A stretch of 64,000 nucleotides of DNA from Bacillota bacterium (GCA_023435745.1 JAEZMD010000002.1:1-64000); one strand, 5' to 3'; shown: positions 8,206-16,952, counted from the stretch's first letter. The notes: generated by a model not told the origin, from the sequence alone. Translations and numbers: made by a program.

Positions 8206-9006
8206 GTGAAGAAGCTTTTAATTGCATTACTAATTGGAATCATACTTTCATTAAATATATTACCTATCAACGCAACCGTGACTCCTGTTGTCGATGCAGC
8301 GAAATCAGATACGGGTATCGTTGCCATAAGCTACAGCTCTGATGTCAGGCTTAAGGTCACAGTTGAAAAAAGCGGGAAAAGGGTCACATACGATCTGAGA
8401 AATGACGGGAAAACAGAGTACTATCCTCTACAGCTCGGGGAAGGCAGCTATAAGGTAAGCGTTCTTGAGAATATAAGCGGGACTAAATACAAACGTGTGC
8501 AATCACAGACGATCAACCTGGAACTGGATGATGTAAACAAGGTCTATCTGGCTTCCGTGCAGAACGTCAACTGGAACAGAGATATGAAGGCCATCAAAAA
8601 GGCGGAAGAGCTTACAAAGGGTTTGAAAACGGATAGAGAAAAGATAAAAGCCATTTATCAGTACTTAATCAGTAATATTTCATACGATTACGATAAACTC
8701 GCGGCACTCGACAGTACTTACCTGCCGGACATAGACAAGACGCTTGAGAAAGGGAAGGGGATTTGTTATGACTACTCCTCGACCTTTGCTGCGATGCTCA
8801 GGAGCCTCGAAATACCTGCCAAACTGGTAAAAGGCTACAGCACCTCCACAGGAAGCGTGTATCACGCATGGAATGAAGTCTACATGAGTGATACGGGGAA
8901 ATGGATCATTATTGATACAACACATGATTCACAGATGAAATCAGCTAAGAAAAAATACACGATGGAAAAAATTGCAAAGAACTTCACAAAAGTGTATGAG
9001 TATTGA
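8206..9006 (+). CDS. Secreted transglutaminase-like protein
   Basis: A 266-residue protein with an N-terminal signal peptide (KKLLIALLIGIILSLNILPINA), a middle beta-rich region and a C-terminal transglutaminase-like domain. The Cys-His-Asp triad is visible in GKGICYDYSS (C187), VYHAWNEV (H220) and IIIDTTHD (D237). Bacterial members are usually thiol proteases or amidases acting outside the cell. The start is GTG 8206 (TTG 8203 is possible); a longer reading from ATG 8170 would lie inside the riboswitch. Two c-di-GMP riboswitches precede it, so it is probably tied to the sessile/motile switch, for example processing of a surface adhesin. The substrate is unknown. Confidence 0.85.
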   Translation: MKKLLIALLIGIILSLNILPINATVTPVVDAAKSDTGIVAISYSSDVRLKVTVEKSGKRVTYDLRNDGKTEYYPLQLGEGSYKVSVLENISGTKYKRVQSQTINLELDDVNKVYLASVQNVNWNRDMKAIKKAEELTKGLKTDREKIKAIYQYLISNISYDYDKLAALDSTYLPDIDKTLEKGKGICYDYSSTFAAMLRSLEIPAKLVKGYSTSTGSVYHAWNEVYMSDTGKWIIIDTTHDSQMKSAKKKYTMEKIAKNFTKVYEY

Positions 9007-9061
9007 CCGGCGAACGGGACCCTGGTTCTTCTCGAAACCATGATATATTGTGTATTACAAT

Positions 9062-9090
9062 AAAAACTGTCGACTATCGGCAGTTTTTTT
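9062..9090 (+). terminator. Intrinsic terminator after the transglutaminase-like gene
   Basis: The stem AAAAACTGTCG with CGGCAGTTTTT (one T-G pair), a 5-base loop and a run of 7 T. Confidence 0.85.
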
Positions 9091-9116
9091 ATTTTAAAAA
9101 AGTCTCGAATGATTTA

Positions 9117-9130
9117 TCGAAACGTTTCAA
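9117..9130. promoter_or_regulatory. LacI-type operator, upstream copy
   Basis: TCGAAACGTTTCAA contains the perfect palindrome GAAACGTTTC (9119-9128), a typical LacI/GalR half-site pair. It lies about 50 bases before the predicted transcription start of the lacI-type gene. Confidence 0.7.
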
Positions 9131-9138
9131 TATATCTA

Positions 9139-9167
9139 TTGACAAAAATCAATGTAGTGTATATACT
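9139..9167 (+). promoter_or_regulatory. Sigma-A promoter of the lacI-type gene
   Basis: TTGACA (9139-9144), a 17-base spacer and TATACT (9162-9167). It lies between the two GAAACGTTT sites. Confidence 0.8.
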
Positions 9168-9225
9168 AGAATCATAGGGTTATGTACATGCTTATTTTCT
9201 CGTTATTACTTTTTATATGAGATTT

Positions 9226-9240
9226 TATCGAAACGTTTTA
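9226..9240. promoter_or_regulatory. LacI-type operator, downstream copy
   Basis: TATCGAAACGTTTTA repeats the upstream operator with one changed end base. The two centres are 111 bases apart, on either side of the promoter, an arrangement that allows DNA looping by a tetramer or paired dimers. Confidence 0.65.
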
Positions 9241-9269
9241 ATCTATTGCGGAATATATGGAGGTCACTG

Positions 9270-10262
9270 ATGGCTGCCAGTATTAAAGATGTTGCCAGAC
9301 TCGCTTGTGTAAGTACGTCAACGGCATCTAATATCCTAAACAACAAGGGTTATGCCAGTGATGATACCCGGAAGAAGGTTCTTCTGGCCGCGAAGAAGCT
9401 CAAATACAAACCAAACGCGCTTGCACGCGGACTCGTGACAGGTGCATCCAAGACAGTTGGAGTCTTGATTCCCGACCTTTCCGATCCATATTTTACGGAA
9501 ATCGTAAGAGGAGTCGACGAATGCGTCCGTGAAAACGATTATTCTGTAATCCTTTGTAACACTGACCGTGATATCGATAAAGAGAAGTTCTATTTTAAAA
9601 ATCTTAATGAAAGACGTGTGGACGGTATCATTTTTGCCGGCAGCGGCAGAGAGGATGACATATATACTATTGAAGAAGAGGATATGTCAAGCGTCGTTGT
9701 AATAGGCGGACATAATTCTTCTTTTAATACATGTCAGGTTGATAATGTACAGGCAGCTGATGATATAACTACCTTTCTTATTGAACGGAACCACAGAAGA
9801 ATCGGCCTTATTTCAGGCCCGCTGGCATATATAATATCTACGGACAGACTTAAGGGATATCAGCGGGCATTGGTTAATAGGGGAATTCCATATGACCCCA
9901 CACTTGTAATTGAGGAAAATTTTAAAGAGACAGCCGGTCAGAGAGCAGCCGACAAGCTACTGCGTCTTCCGGAAGAGCTAAGGCCTACGGCTGTCATTGC
10001 GCTAAACGACCAGATGGCAGTCGGCGCTATGTCTGCAGCATGGAGGATCGGTTTGCAGATCCCAAGGGATATAGCTATTGTCGGGTTTGATGATATTCCA
10101 ATTGCCAGCCTTACCTGTCCGCCGCTGACTACTGTCCGCCTGCCGATGCATCAAATGGGGTACAGCGCAATGAGCATGATAATAGAGGGTAAAAAAGAAC
10201 CGGAATTCAAGAAAAAAAAGATGGTCATGCCGCATGAAATCATAGTTAGGGGAACAACATAA
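9270..10262 (+). CDS. LacI-family repressor of the catabolic cluster
   Basis: A 330-residue regulator. The N-terminal helix-turn-helix and hinge read SIKDVARLACVSTSTASN and KKLKYKPNALARGL; the rest is a periplasmic-binding-protein-like sugar/effector domain (PDLSDPYFTEIVRG, LNDQMAVGAM, VGFDDIPIA). The start is ATG 9270, 6 bases after GGAGG; the frame is open further upstream but crosses the operator and promoter. It is flanked by its own probable operators and precedes the importer and enzyme genes on the same strand, so it is the likely local regulator. No GAAACGTTT copy was found in 10263-10590, so its control of the importer may act through read-through or another site. Confidence 0.88.
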   Translation: MAASIKDVARLACVSTSTASNILNNKGYASDDTRKKVLLAAKKLKYKPNALARGLVTGASKTVGVLIPDLSDPYFTEIVRGVDECVRENDYSVILCNTDRDIDKEKFYFKNLNERRVDGIIFAGSGREDDIYTIEEEDMSSVVVIGGHNSSFNTCQVDNVQAADDITTFLIERNHRRIGLISGPLAYIISTDRLKGYQRALVNRGIPYDPTLVIEENFKETAGQRAADKLLRLPEELRPTAVIALNDQMAVGAMSAAWRIGLQIPRDIAIVGFDDIPIASLTCPPLTTVRLPMHQMGYSAMSMIIEGKKEPEFKKKKMVMPHEIIVRGTT

Positions 10263-10344
10263 GTAATAATCTGGTCATGACAAAATGTATATATATTGAA
10301 CTGCTTTATTGCAGAAAACATAATACATGTTAAGGAGGCGATAT

Positions 10345-10407
10345 ATGATAATATCTGGTATCAAATCATTTAGGTCGATGAGCAGAAAGGAGGAGTATAA
10401 GCTGTAA
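10345..10407 (+). CDS. Possible 20-residue leader peptide
   Basis: A short frame starts at ATG 10345, 6 bases after a perfect AAGGAGG (10332-10338), and ends at TAA 10405-10407. It encodes a basic peptide beginning MIISGIKSF. The strong ribosome site is the only support. It lies in the 328-base gap before the importer genes and could be a leader peptide or a remnant. Confidence 0.3.
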   Translation: MIISGIKSFRSMSRKEEYKL

Positions 10408-10444
10408 GACAAACGGCAATTTAAAGTACAAGCATGCCCGGCTC

Positions 10445-10538
10445 AGAGTACCAGTCATTAAATACACATACAATAATGGTACTCTAATACTCTGTTCGTG
10501 TCAACCTGTACTAAATCACCTATTTTGTGATTACAGGT
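10445..10538. promoter_or_regulatory. Two inverted repeats in the importer leader
   Basis: AGAGTACCA (10445-10453) pairs with TGGTACTCT (10477-10485). ACCTGTA (10504-10510) pairs with TACAGGT (10532-10538), with an inner ATCAC/GTGAT pair. No T-run follows. They may be operators or leader structures for the ABC importer; no known riboswitch class was recognised. Confidence 0.4.
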
Positions 10539-10590
10539 CAGATATGCATTATTTCGATTTTTCAACTATTAACTAAGGAGTGAAAATTAA

Positions 10591-11706
10591 ATGAAAAAAC
10601 GCATTTGTACAATAATATTATTATGTGTATTTGCTTTAGTGTTGCTAAGTGGCTGCCAAACTTCAAATGAATCGAAAGAACCAGATACCTCCTCACCGGC
10701 AACTACCCAGACGGAGAACAAGGATGCGGAGACTAAGACCGAACCTAAACCCGAACCTACAAAACCGGCTGAATTGGAAAAGATTACAGTTGTACTGAAT
10801 TTTACTGTTGAGGGCGACCATTCACCATACTTTTTGGCAAGGGAAAAGGGCTATTTTGAAGAAGAGGGACTTGAAGTCGATATCCAGCGCGGGTATGGCT
10901 CAGGCGATACTGTACAAAAAGTCATTACAGGAGGCGCTGACATCGGATACGCAGATATTGTTCCGGTGATACAGGCTATTGCTGAAGGAGCTGAAGTTAA
11001 GGCGATCATGGGCGGAAATATGCGTGAGCCTTCTGCTTTGTATTCGGCTGCTGAGGATGCAAACATCACTTCACCGAAGGAGATGGAAGGGAAAACTATC
11101 GGCGGTCCTCCGGCTGACGTTTCAATTGTACTGCTTGAGGCTGTAATGAAAGAAGCCGGAGCAGACTTCAGCAAGGTCAATATAATTAATATGGATGCCG
11201 CGACAAGAATTCCTATGCTTGCTTCCGGAAAGATTGACTCTGCTGCAAGCTTCTACGAAAAAGAGGTGCTCTTTGAAAAGGCTCTCAAGGAGGCAGGTAA
11301 AACTCTGGTTACATGGAGATTTGACGAGTACATCGATAAATATTCCTGTTCTGTTATTGCAAGTGATGAAACAATAAAAAACCGCCCGGAGATGCTTCAG
11401 AAGTTCACACGTGCACTTATAAGAGGCTATAAGGATGCTCTCGAAGATCCGAATTATGGTGCTGACTTTATCATGAAGGCACATCCAGAATTTGATCCGG
11501 ATTATATTTTTGCATCAGCAAAAGCATTAGAAGATCTGGTATGGGATGATACGACCCGTGAAAAGGGCATAGGAGTCTTCTCTGAAGATAAAATACTCAA
11601 GACCATTGACGTTGCACAGAAATATTGGACGCTTGCAAGAGAAGTGAAGTCCGACGAAGTATATACAAATGATTTTGTAAACTGGGCTCATCAGAACATG
11701 AAGTAG
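10591..11706 (+). CDS. ABC importer substrate-binding lipoprotein (NMT1/THI5-like)
   Basis: A 371-residue lipoprotein. The signal peptide ends in the lipobox LLSGC (Cys near residue 22), followed by a Ser/Thr/Pro/Glu-rich spacer to about residue 65 and a type II binding domain of the SsuA/ThiY/NMT1 class (VVLNFTVEGDHSPYFLAREKGYF, GADIGYADIVPVIQA, AATRIPMLASGKIDS). Family members bind alkanesulfonates, taurine, pyrimidine precursors of thiamine, riboflavin or other small organics. Next in line are its permease and ATPase. The ligand cannot be read, but the adjoining amidohydrolase and reductases point to a nitrogen-containing ring or amide. Confidence 0.87.
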   Translation: MKKRICTIILLCVFALVLLSGCQTSNESKEPDTSSPATTQTENKDAETKTEPKPEPTKPAELEKITVVLNFTVEGDHSPYFLAREKGYFEEEGLEVDIQRGYGSGDTVQKVITGGADIGYADIVPVIQAIAEGAEVKAIMGGNMREPSALYSAAEDANITSPKEMEGKTIGGPPADVSIVLLEAVMKEAGADFSKVNIINMDAATRIPMLASGKIDSAASFYEKEVLFEKALKEAGKTLVTWRFDEYIDKYSCSVIASDETIKNRPEMLQKFTRALIRGYKDALEDPNYGADFIMKAHPEFDPDYIFASAKALEDLVWDDTTREKGIGVFSEDKILKTIDVAQKYWTLAREVKSDEVYTNDFVNWAHQNMK

Positions 11707-11716
11707 ACTCTGTGAT

Positions 11717-11752
11717 AATTATGGCATCCTGAGTTTTCGGGATGCCATAATT
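11717..11752 (+). promoter_or_regulatory. Intercistronic hairpin between binding protein and permease
   Basis: A perfect 13-bp stem (AATTATGGCATCC, 11717-11729, with 11740-11752) and a 10-base loop. No T-run follows, so it is more likely an mRNA 3'-end stabiliser that raises binding-protein yield than a terminator. Confidence 0.6.
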
Positions 11753-11798
11753 AAAATGAATCGATACTTAATACCTGTGATATAAGGAGAGTGAGACT

Positions 11799-12584
11799 TT
11801 GTCCAAGACGAAGAAAACCTTAATACCGGTGGCTACATTTATTACATTGATTATCATTTGGCAATTGTTCGTATCCGTAGCTAAACCTCCAAAATTTATA
11901 CTTCCGGGCCCGGTGGATATATTTAATTCTGTTTTTAAATTCGGCGGCGAATGGGTGAAACATACAGCATTTACCCTTAGTTCAACTTTGCTTGGTTTTT
12001 TAGCGGCTACTGTCTTTGGTGTGCTTGCTGCAATAGCAGTTGTTTCGTCTAAATTTCTGGATGCTGCAATAACACCTTTGCTGGTTGTCCTCCAGGTTGT
12101 TCCTAAGATCGCATTTGCACCTTTGCTTCTTATATGGTTTGGAACGGGTAAGTTATCTATTGTGCTTGTCACATTTTTGGTTGCGTTCTTTCCCATTGTT
12201 GTAAACATGCAGCTTGGGTTAACACAAATTGAACCTGAATTGATAGATTTGACACGCTGCTACCATATGAGCAAATTTAAAGTGCTTATGAGGATACGGT
12301 TTCCCAATTCGATACCTTATTTTTTCAGCAGTGTAAAGGTAGCCTCTACTCTGGCCGTTATCGGAGCAATCACAGGTGAATTTGTAGGTTCTAACACGGG
12401 GCTCGGCTATCTGGTCATTATTGCAAACAATAATATGAACACTCCGCTTGCAATGGGCTCCATACTAATCATATCAATATTCGGCTTGTTGCTGTATTGG
12501 CTTACGGTGATGCTGGAACGGATATTTACTCCATGGGAGGGTGCTGGCTCCGCGAGCGATTCCAATTCCATATGCAAGGTATAA
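11799..12584 (+). CDS. ABC importer permease (SsuC/TauC-like)
   Basis: A 261-residue membrane protein with about six hydrophobic segments and the BPD_transp_1 fold. The cytoplasmic coupling loop is in the second half (IEPELIDLTRCYHMSKFKVL), shaped like the EAA loop of SsuC/TauC permeases. The start is TTG 11799, 8 bases after AAGGAGA. It lies between its binding protein and its ATPase and completes a three-part importer of the sulfonate/nitrate/taurine class. Confidence 0.88.
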   Translation: MSKTKKTLIPVATFITLIIIWQLFVSVAKPPKFILPGPVDIFNSVFKFGGEWVKHTAFTLSSTLLGFLAATVFGVLAAIAVVSSKFLDAAITPLLVVLQVVPKIAFAPLLLIWFGTGKLSIVLVTFLVAFFPIVVNMQLGLTQIEPELIDLTRCYHMSKFKVLMRIRFPNSIPYFFSSVKVASTLAVIGAITGEFVGSNTGLGYLVIIANNNMNTPLAMGSILIISIFGLLLYWLTVMLERIFTPWEGAGSASDSNSICKV

Positions 12585-12615
12585 GAGATAGATAAATCTG
12601 GAGGTGAACAATATA

Positions 12616-13386
12616 GTGGCGAACAACGATGCTTATATAAAGGTGAATAATCTGAATCATATTTACAACACTCGTACAGGCTCTGTTAAGGCACTTGAAG
12701 ATGTTTCCTTTGAGGTGAAAAAAGGAGAGTTCTTTGTCATTCTGGGCCCAAGCGGTTGTGGTAAAAGTACTTTGCTAAAGGTGTTATCGGGATTGTTAAT
12801 GCCTACAGAGGGAGATATTGTGGTTAACGGAAAAAAGGTTACCCATCCCCTGGATAAGGTAGGAATTGTGTTTCAAACTCCTACACTCCTTAAATGGAGC
12901 AGTGTATTGGACAATGTTCTATTGCCTGTTACTGCTCTTGGATTGCCGGTGAAGGATTATTTGGACAAGGCGGATGAGCTTTTGCAGCTTGTAGGGCTTC
13001 AGGACTTCAAGAAAAAGTTTCCCAGAGAATTGTCAGGTGGTATGCAGCAGAGGGTATCCATCGCCCGCTCATTAATACTTGACCCGGATTTTCTGCTGAT
13101 GGACGAGCCATTTGGCGCATTGGACGCCATCACCAGAGATGAAATGAACTATGAATTGTTAAGGATATGGGAAGAGAAAAAGCAAACAATCCTTTTTATT
13201 ACTCACGGTATCAATGAAGCTGTTCTAATGGCTGACAGAATACTTGTTATGACCGCACGTCCGGGTCGTGTATATAAGGATGTGCAGATTGAACTCGATA
13301 GGCCAAGGACCGTTGCAACTCGTGCTGCAGAAGCCTTTGGTAACTATGTTGTAGATTTTTACGATATGCTTGGGCTAAAACGATAG
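12616..13386 (+). CDS. ABC importer ATPase (SsuB/TauB-like)
   Basis: A 256-residue nucleotide-binding protein. Walker A is GPSGCGKST (residues 44-52), the Q-loop region FQTPTLLKW, the signature LSGGMQQRVSIARS and Walker B DFLLMDEPFGALDA. The start is GTG 12616; GTG 12604 overlaps the ribosome site GGAGG and is unlikely. It powers the adjacent permease. Twelve bases separate it from the amidohydrolase gene, so transport and hydrolysis are made together. Confidence 0.9.
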   Translation: MANNDAYIKVNNLNHIYNTRTGSVKALEDVSFEVKKGEFFVILGPSGCGKSTLLKVLSGLLMPTEGDIVVNGKKVTHPLDKVGIVFQTPTLLKWSSVLDNVLLPVTALGLPVKDYLDKADELLQLVGLQDFKKKFPRELSGGMQQRVSIARSLILDPDFLLMDEPFGALDAITRDEMNYELLRIWEEKKQTILFITHGINEAVLMADRILVMTARPGRVYKDVQIELDRPRTVATRAAEAFGNYVVDFYDMLGLKR

Positions 13387-13397
13387 GAGGCAAATGA

Positions 13398-14687
13398 ATG
13401 GAGATTTTTACAGCTAAGCGTGTTTTAATAGGTAACGAATTGAAGCAGAATATTTATATAAAGGTCTGTGATGGATTGATTACAGAGATATCTGAGGACA
13501 AGCCGGAAGGAAATGTGACGGATTTTGGCAATAGTGTTATTGTGCCCGGTACCGTAAATACTCATACGCATTCCATGCAGTCGCTTTTCAGAGGCTTTGG
13601 AGATGATTTAGGCCTGTTTTCCTGGCTGCAGAACGTAGTATATAAATATTGTGACCTGATGGATGAAAGACATGCATATTGGGGAGCGCTGCTGACTTTC
13701 GCAGAAATGATAAAAAGCGGTGTAACTACGGTTGTAGACTTTTTTTATCTGAACGGTCCCGATGATATATATGCCAGAGCAGTTATAAAAGCTGCCAATG
13801 ATCTTGGAATACGCCTTGTATTGGCACGTACCATGATGGATTGGGACAAAGGCGCTGCGATTGTCCGCGAAGATCCGGAAATGGCAGGTAATCGCTTTAT
13901 GGAGCTCTACAACGACTTTAAAAATGACAGAAATGTTAAGGTGTGTCCGGCGCCCCATAGTGTTTACGGTGCGTCAGAGGAAATGATACAGAAAGCTCTT
14001 GATATCTCTCATAAGCTGGACATAGCATGTCATATGCATGTTTCGGATTCAAAGTCTGCCTGTGAGGTCGCTGTTGAAAAAACAGGGAGAAGCTATGTAA
14101 GGTATTTAAAAGACATTGGCGCACTGAATTCAAAATTTGTCGCCATCCACTGTACCTGGTGCAGTGATGAGGAACTGGATATGCTGGCTGAAGCCGGCGC
14201 AAAGATTTCACACAATCCGTCCAGCAATAAATTTTTAGGCGATCCCACTGCGAGAGTGGTAGATATGTTGAAACGCGGTATTACTGTAGGGCTGGGAACA
14301 GACGGAGCGGCAAGCAACAATCGCATGTCGATTTTTAGTGAAATGAAAATGGCTGCATTAGATCAAAAGAGTCGCTATCTTGATCCCCAGATTATTACAG
14401 CAGATATTGCATGGAAAATGGGAACAAAGGATGGCGCGGTTATTTCGGGCTTTCCCACAGGCGAAATAAAGATAGGGCTCGAAGCTGATTTCCTGGTTCT
14501 TGATTTGAACAATCTGTCCTTGAATCCTGAAAATAAGCTCAAGTCACACCTCGTTTATTCAATGTCTGATTCTTCGATAAGTCATGTTTATGTGTCGGGA
14601 AGAGCAATTGTTGCGGATGGAGAGATCAGGACAATTGATACGGAACGCCTTGTAAGAGAGGTCAACAGCCTGGCAAGCGCATGGTAA
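13398..14687 (+). CDS. Amidohydrolase of the TRZ/ATZ (8-oxoguanine/SAH deaminase-like) group
   Basis: A 429-residue metal-dependent hydrolase. The metal ligands are visible: NTHTHSMQSLFRG, CHMHVSDS, AIHCTW and GTDGAASNN, set in a TIM barrel flanked by the N- and C-terminal beta pieces of this superfamily. Members deaminate or dechlorinate rings such as guanine derivatives, S-adenosylhomocysteine, cytosine and s-triazines. The start is ATG 13398, after AGGAGG. It follows the importer ATPase by 11 bases and precedes two oxidoreductases, so it probably performs the first hydrolysis on the imported compound. The substrate is not assigned. Confidence 0.85.
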   Translation: MEIFTAKRVLIGNELKQNIYIKVCDGLITEISEDKPEGNVTDFGNSVIVPGTVNTHTHSMQSLFRGFGDDLGLFSWLQNVVYKYCDLMDERHAYWGALLTFAEMIKSGVTTVVDFFYLNGPDDIYARAVIKAANDLGIRLVLARTMMDWDKGAAIVREDPEMAGNRFMELYNDFKNDRNVKVCPAPHSVYGASEEMIQKALDISHKLDIACHMHVSDSKSACEVAVEKTGRSYVRYLKDIGALNSKFVAIHCTWCSDEELDMLAEAGAKISHNPSSNKFLGDPTARVVDMLKRGITVGLGTDGAASNNRMSIFSEMKMAALDQKSRYLDPQIITADIAWKMGTKDGAVISGFPTGEIKIGLEADFLVLDLNNLSLNPENKLKSHLVYSMSDSSISHVYVSGRAIVADGEIRTIDTERLVREVNSLASAW

Positions 14688-14757
14688 AAAATTGTGGGCG
14701 AGTATGCATCGGGAAGAGTTCAGGGGTAATCCGAACAAATGAAGGGATGGTGGTACC

Positions 14758-16089
14758 ATGGATTTTCACAGGTTTAATTACACTAAATTGGAAGATGTCA
14801 TCAAAGATGCTGAAAGCAACAACTTAAAAATTCACTTTTCAAAGGACCTGGGAGTTTTACGCAAGCCGGTCAGAATTAATAATCTGACGATACCTAACTC
14901 ACTGGCCGTTAATCCCATGGAAGGCTGTGACGGAGAATTGGACGGAAGTCCCGGAGAGCTGACGAAAAGAAGGTATGAAAGGTTCGCGAAGGGTGGCGCC
15001 GGACTTATATGGTTCGAGGCGGTAGCGGTAGTGCATGAGGGAAGAGCAAATCCCAGACAGCTTTTTATCACAGAAAATAATGTTTCAGATTTTCAAAGAA
15101 TTTATGAAAGCATAATGAGCAACGCCGCTGCAGAATACGGTTACAGTTTTAAACCGGTATGTATCATGCAGCTTACCCACTCGGGCAGATTCAGCAGACC
15201 TGATGGCGTGCCAAAGCCTGTTATAGCTTGTCATAACCCAATTATGAGCAGCAAGGGCGTTAACGACGAGTCTCTGACCGTAATCACAGACGATGAGCTG
15301 GAGCGGCTTGAAGAGCAATTTGAAAATGCGGCAGTTCTTGCAAAGAAGGCCGGATTTCAGGGAGTAGACATAAAAGCATGCCACAGATATCTGAATTCGG
15401 AGCTGCTCTCGGCATATACCAGAAAAGGCCGATATGGTGAGACCTTCGAAGGCCGGACACGCTTTATGCGCAACGTGACAGATCGCATAAGGTCGCGGCT
15501 GGGTGATGGATTTATCATAACTACCCGTATAAATATTTACGACGGGATCGAACATCCATATGGCTGGGGTACAGATAAAAATGATTTCAGAAAATATGAC
15601 CTTGCAGAGCCCGCGGAATTGATTAAAATTCTCCGCGAAAAAGGCGTGAGGCTGATAAATATTACAATGGGGACGCCATACTTCAATCCGCACGTGAACA
15701 GGCCGTACGATATTGGCGGATATGTGCCGCAGGAGCATCCGATGGCTGGAGTGGCAAGAATGATAAACGGAGCCGCTGAGATACAGAAAGCTTTTGCGGA
15801 TATTGCCGTAGTCGGAACCGGGTACAGCTGGTTAAGGCAATTTTCGCCTTATCTTGCCGCAGGAACACTTGAAAACAATTGGGCCACATTGATAGGCTTC
15901 GGGCGAGAGTCTTTTGCATATCCCGATTTCGCCAGAGACATCTTTGCGAGTAGTGAAATGAAGAAGGAAAAGTGCTGCATCACTTGCGGCAAGTGTACTG
16001 AAATAATGAGAGCCGGCGGAACTACCGGCTGTGTCATAAAGGATACAGGGGTATATGGCCCCATCTATAAGGAATACTGCATGAAGTAA
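14758..16089 (+). CDS. Old-yellow-enzyme-type NADH:flavin oxidoreductase with C-terminal iron-sulfur cysteines
   Basis: A 443-residue protein with an FMN-binding TIM barrel typical of the OYE/2,4-dienoyl-CoA reductase family (NPMEGCDGELDG, MQLTHSGRFSRP, GVDIKACHRYLNSELLS, VVGTGYSW) and a cysteine cluster at the C-terminus, CCITCGKC with a further Cys 11 residues on. Classic dienoyl-CoA reductases bind 4Fe-4S with C-x2-C-x3-C-x11-C; here the middle gap is one shorter. The NAD/FAD domain of long family members is absent. It probably reduces a C=C bond next to a carbonyl in the cluster's substrate, perhaps with electrons passed by the downstream flavoprotein. Confidence 0.85.
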   Translation: MDFHRFNYTKLEDVIKDAESNNLKIHFSKDLGVLRKPVRINNLTIPNSLAVNPMEGCDGELDGSPGELTKRRYERFAKGGAGLIWFEAVAVVHEGRANPRQLFITENNVSDFQRIYESIMSNAAAEYGYSFKPVCIMQLTHSGRFSRPDGVPKPVIACHNPIMSSKGVNDESLTVITDDELERLEEQFENAAVLAKKAGFQGVDIKACHRYLNSELLSAYTRKGRYGETFEGRTRFMRNVTDRIRSRLGDGFIITTRINIYDGIEHPYGWGTDKNDFRKYDLAEPAELIKILREKGVRLINITMGTPYFNPHVNRPYDIGGYVPQEHPMAGVARMINGAAEIQKAFADIAVVGTGYSWLRQFSPYLAAGTLENNWATLIGFGRESFAYPDFARDIFASSEMKKEKCCITCGKCTEIMRAGGTTGCVIKDTGVYGPIYKEYCMK

Positions 16090-16131
16090 GTGAACCGGGT
16101 TTGAATAAGTAAATGGAAGGGAAATGAGAAA

Positions 16132-16908
16132 ATGATAGATAAAAAAGTAGCCTTAATAACAGGAGCAGCCAGGGGAATAGGCCATGGCATCGCGTTACAG
16201 CTGGCAGGCGAAGGGTATGCGGTAGCTGTCATGGATGTCCAGGATGAAGATAAAGTAGCCAATAACAATGCAAAGGTTAGGGCAACGGGAGCTCCATTTT
16301 TATATATTAAGGCGGATATTACCTCCGCTGCCGGCAGAAAGAATACTGTGGACAGCGTTATGAACACATTCGGGCGTTTGGATGTGCTTGTAAATAATGC
16401 CGGGGTAGCCCCTAGGCAGAGAATGGACATTTTGACCACCACTGAGGAAAGCTTCGATTTTGTTACTGGGATCAACCTGAAGGGAACCTTCTTTATGACG
16501 CAAATGGTATCAAACGTCATGATCGATCAGATAAAAAATAATAAGGATATTTCCCCCAGGATTGTAAATATTGCATCCATGTCCTCCTATACCTCTTCGG
16601 TGCAGCGAGGGGAATATTGTATTTCCAAAGCCGGAATCAGCATGATAACAATGCTTTTCGCAGACAGGCTTGCCGAATACGGCATTGCGGTAAATGAAAT
16701 CAGGCCTGGAATCATTAGTACAGATATGACAGCAACTGTGAAGGAGAAATATGATAACCTTATCGCCGGCGGGATTACTCCTATCAAGAGATGGGGTTAT
16801 CCGGAGGATATTGCGAAAGCAGTATCGGTGCTTTGTTCTGATATGCTTAGCTATTCAACCGGTGAAGTCATTAATGTTGACGGAGGTTTCCACATTCGCA
16901 GATTATAG
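16132..16908 (+). CDS. Short-chain dehydrogenase/reductase (FabG-like)
   Basis: A 258-residue classical SDR: cofactor loop TGAARGIGHG (about 9-18), LVNNAGVAP, and the catalytic Ser-Tyr-Lys in NIASMSSYTSS and EYCISKAG. The C-terminal INVDGGFHIRRL is typical. These enzymes interconvert ketones and secondary alcohols with NAD(P)H. The start is ATG 16132, after GGAAGGGAAA. It sits between the OYE-type reductase and the FAD protein, suggesting successive redox steps on one carbon skeleton. It is not expected to be the fatty-acid FabG because no fatty-acid genes are near. Confidence 0.87.
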   Translation: MIDKKVALITGAARGIGHGIALQLAGEGYAVAVMDVQDEDKVANNNAKVRATGAPFLYIKADITSAAGRKNTVDSVMNTFGRLDVLVNNAGVAPRQRMDILTTTEESFDFVTGINLKGTFFMTQMVSNVMIDQIKNNKDISPRIVNIASMSSYTSSVQRGEYCISKAGISMITMLFADRLAEYGIAVNEIRPGIISTDMTATVKEKYDNLIAGGITPIKRWGYPEDIAKAVSVLCSDMLSYSTGEVINVDGGFHIRRL

Positions 16909-16952
16909 AATCACACAGGGGCAAAAAGGATAAAGGAGCGATTGGGATTATT

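Noticed and set aside
9003..9269. 89-residue N-terminal extension of the first LacI protein
   Set aside because: It crosses a terminator, promoter and two operators; ATG 9270 has GGAGG and begins the helix-turn-helix as usual.
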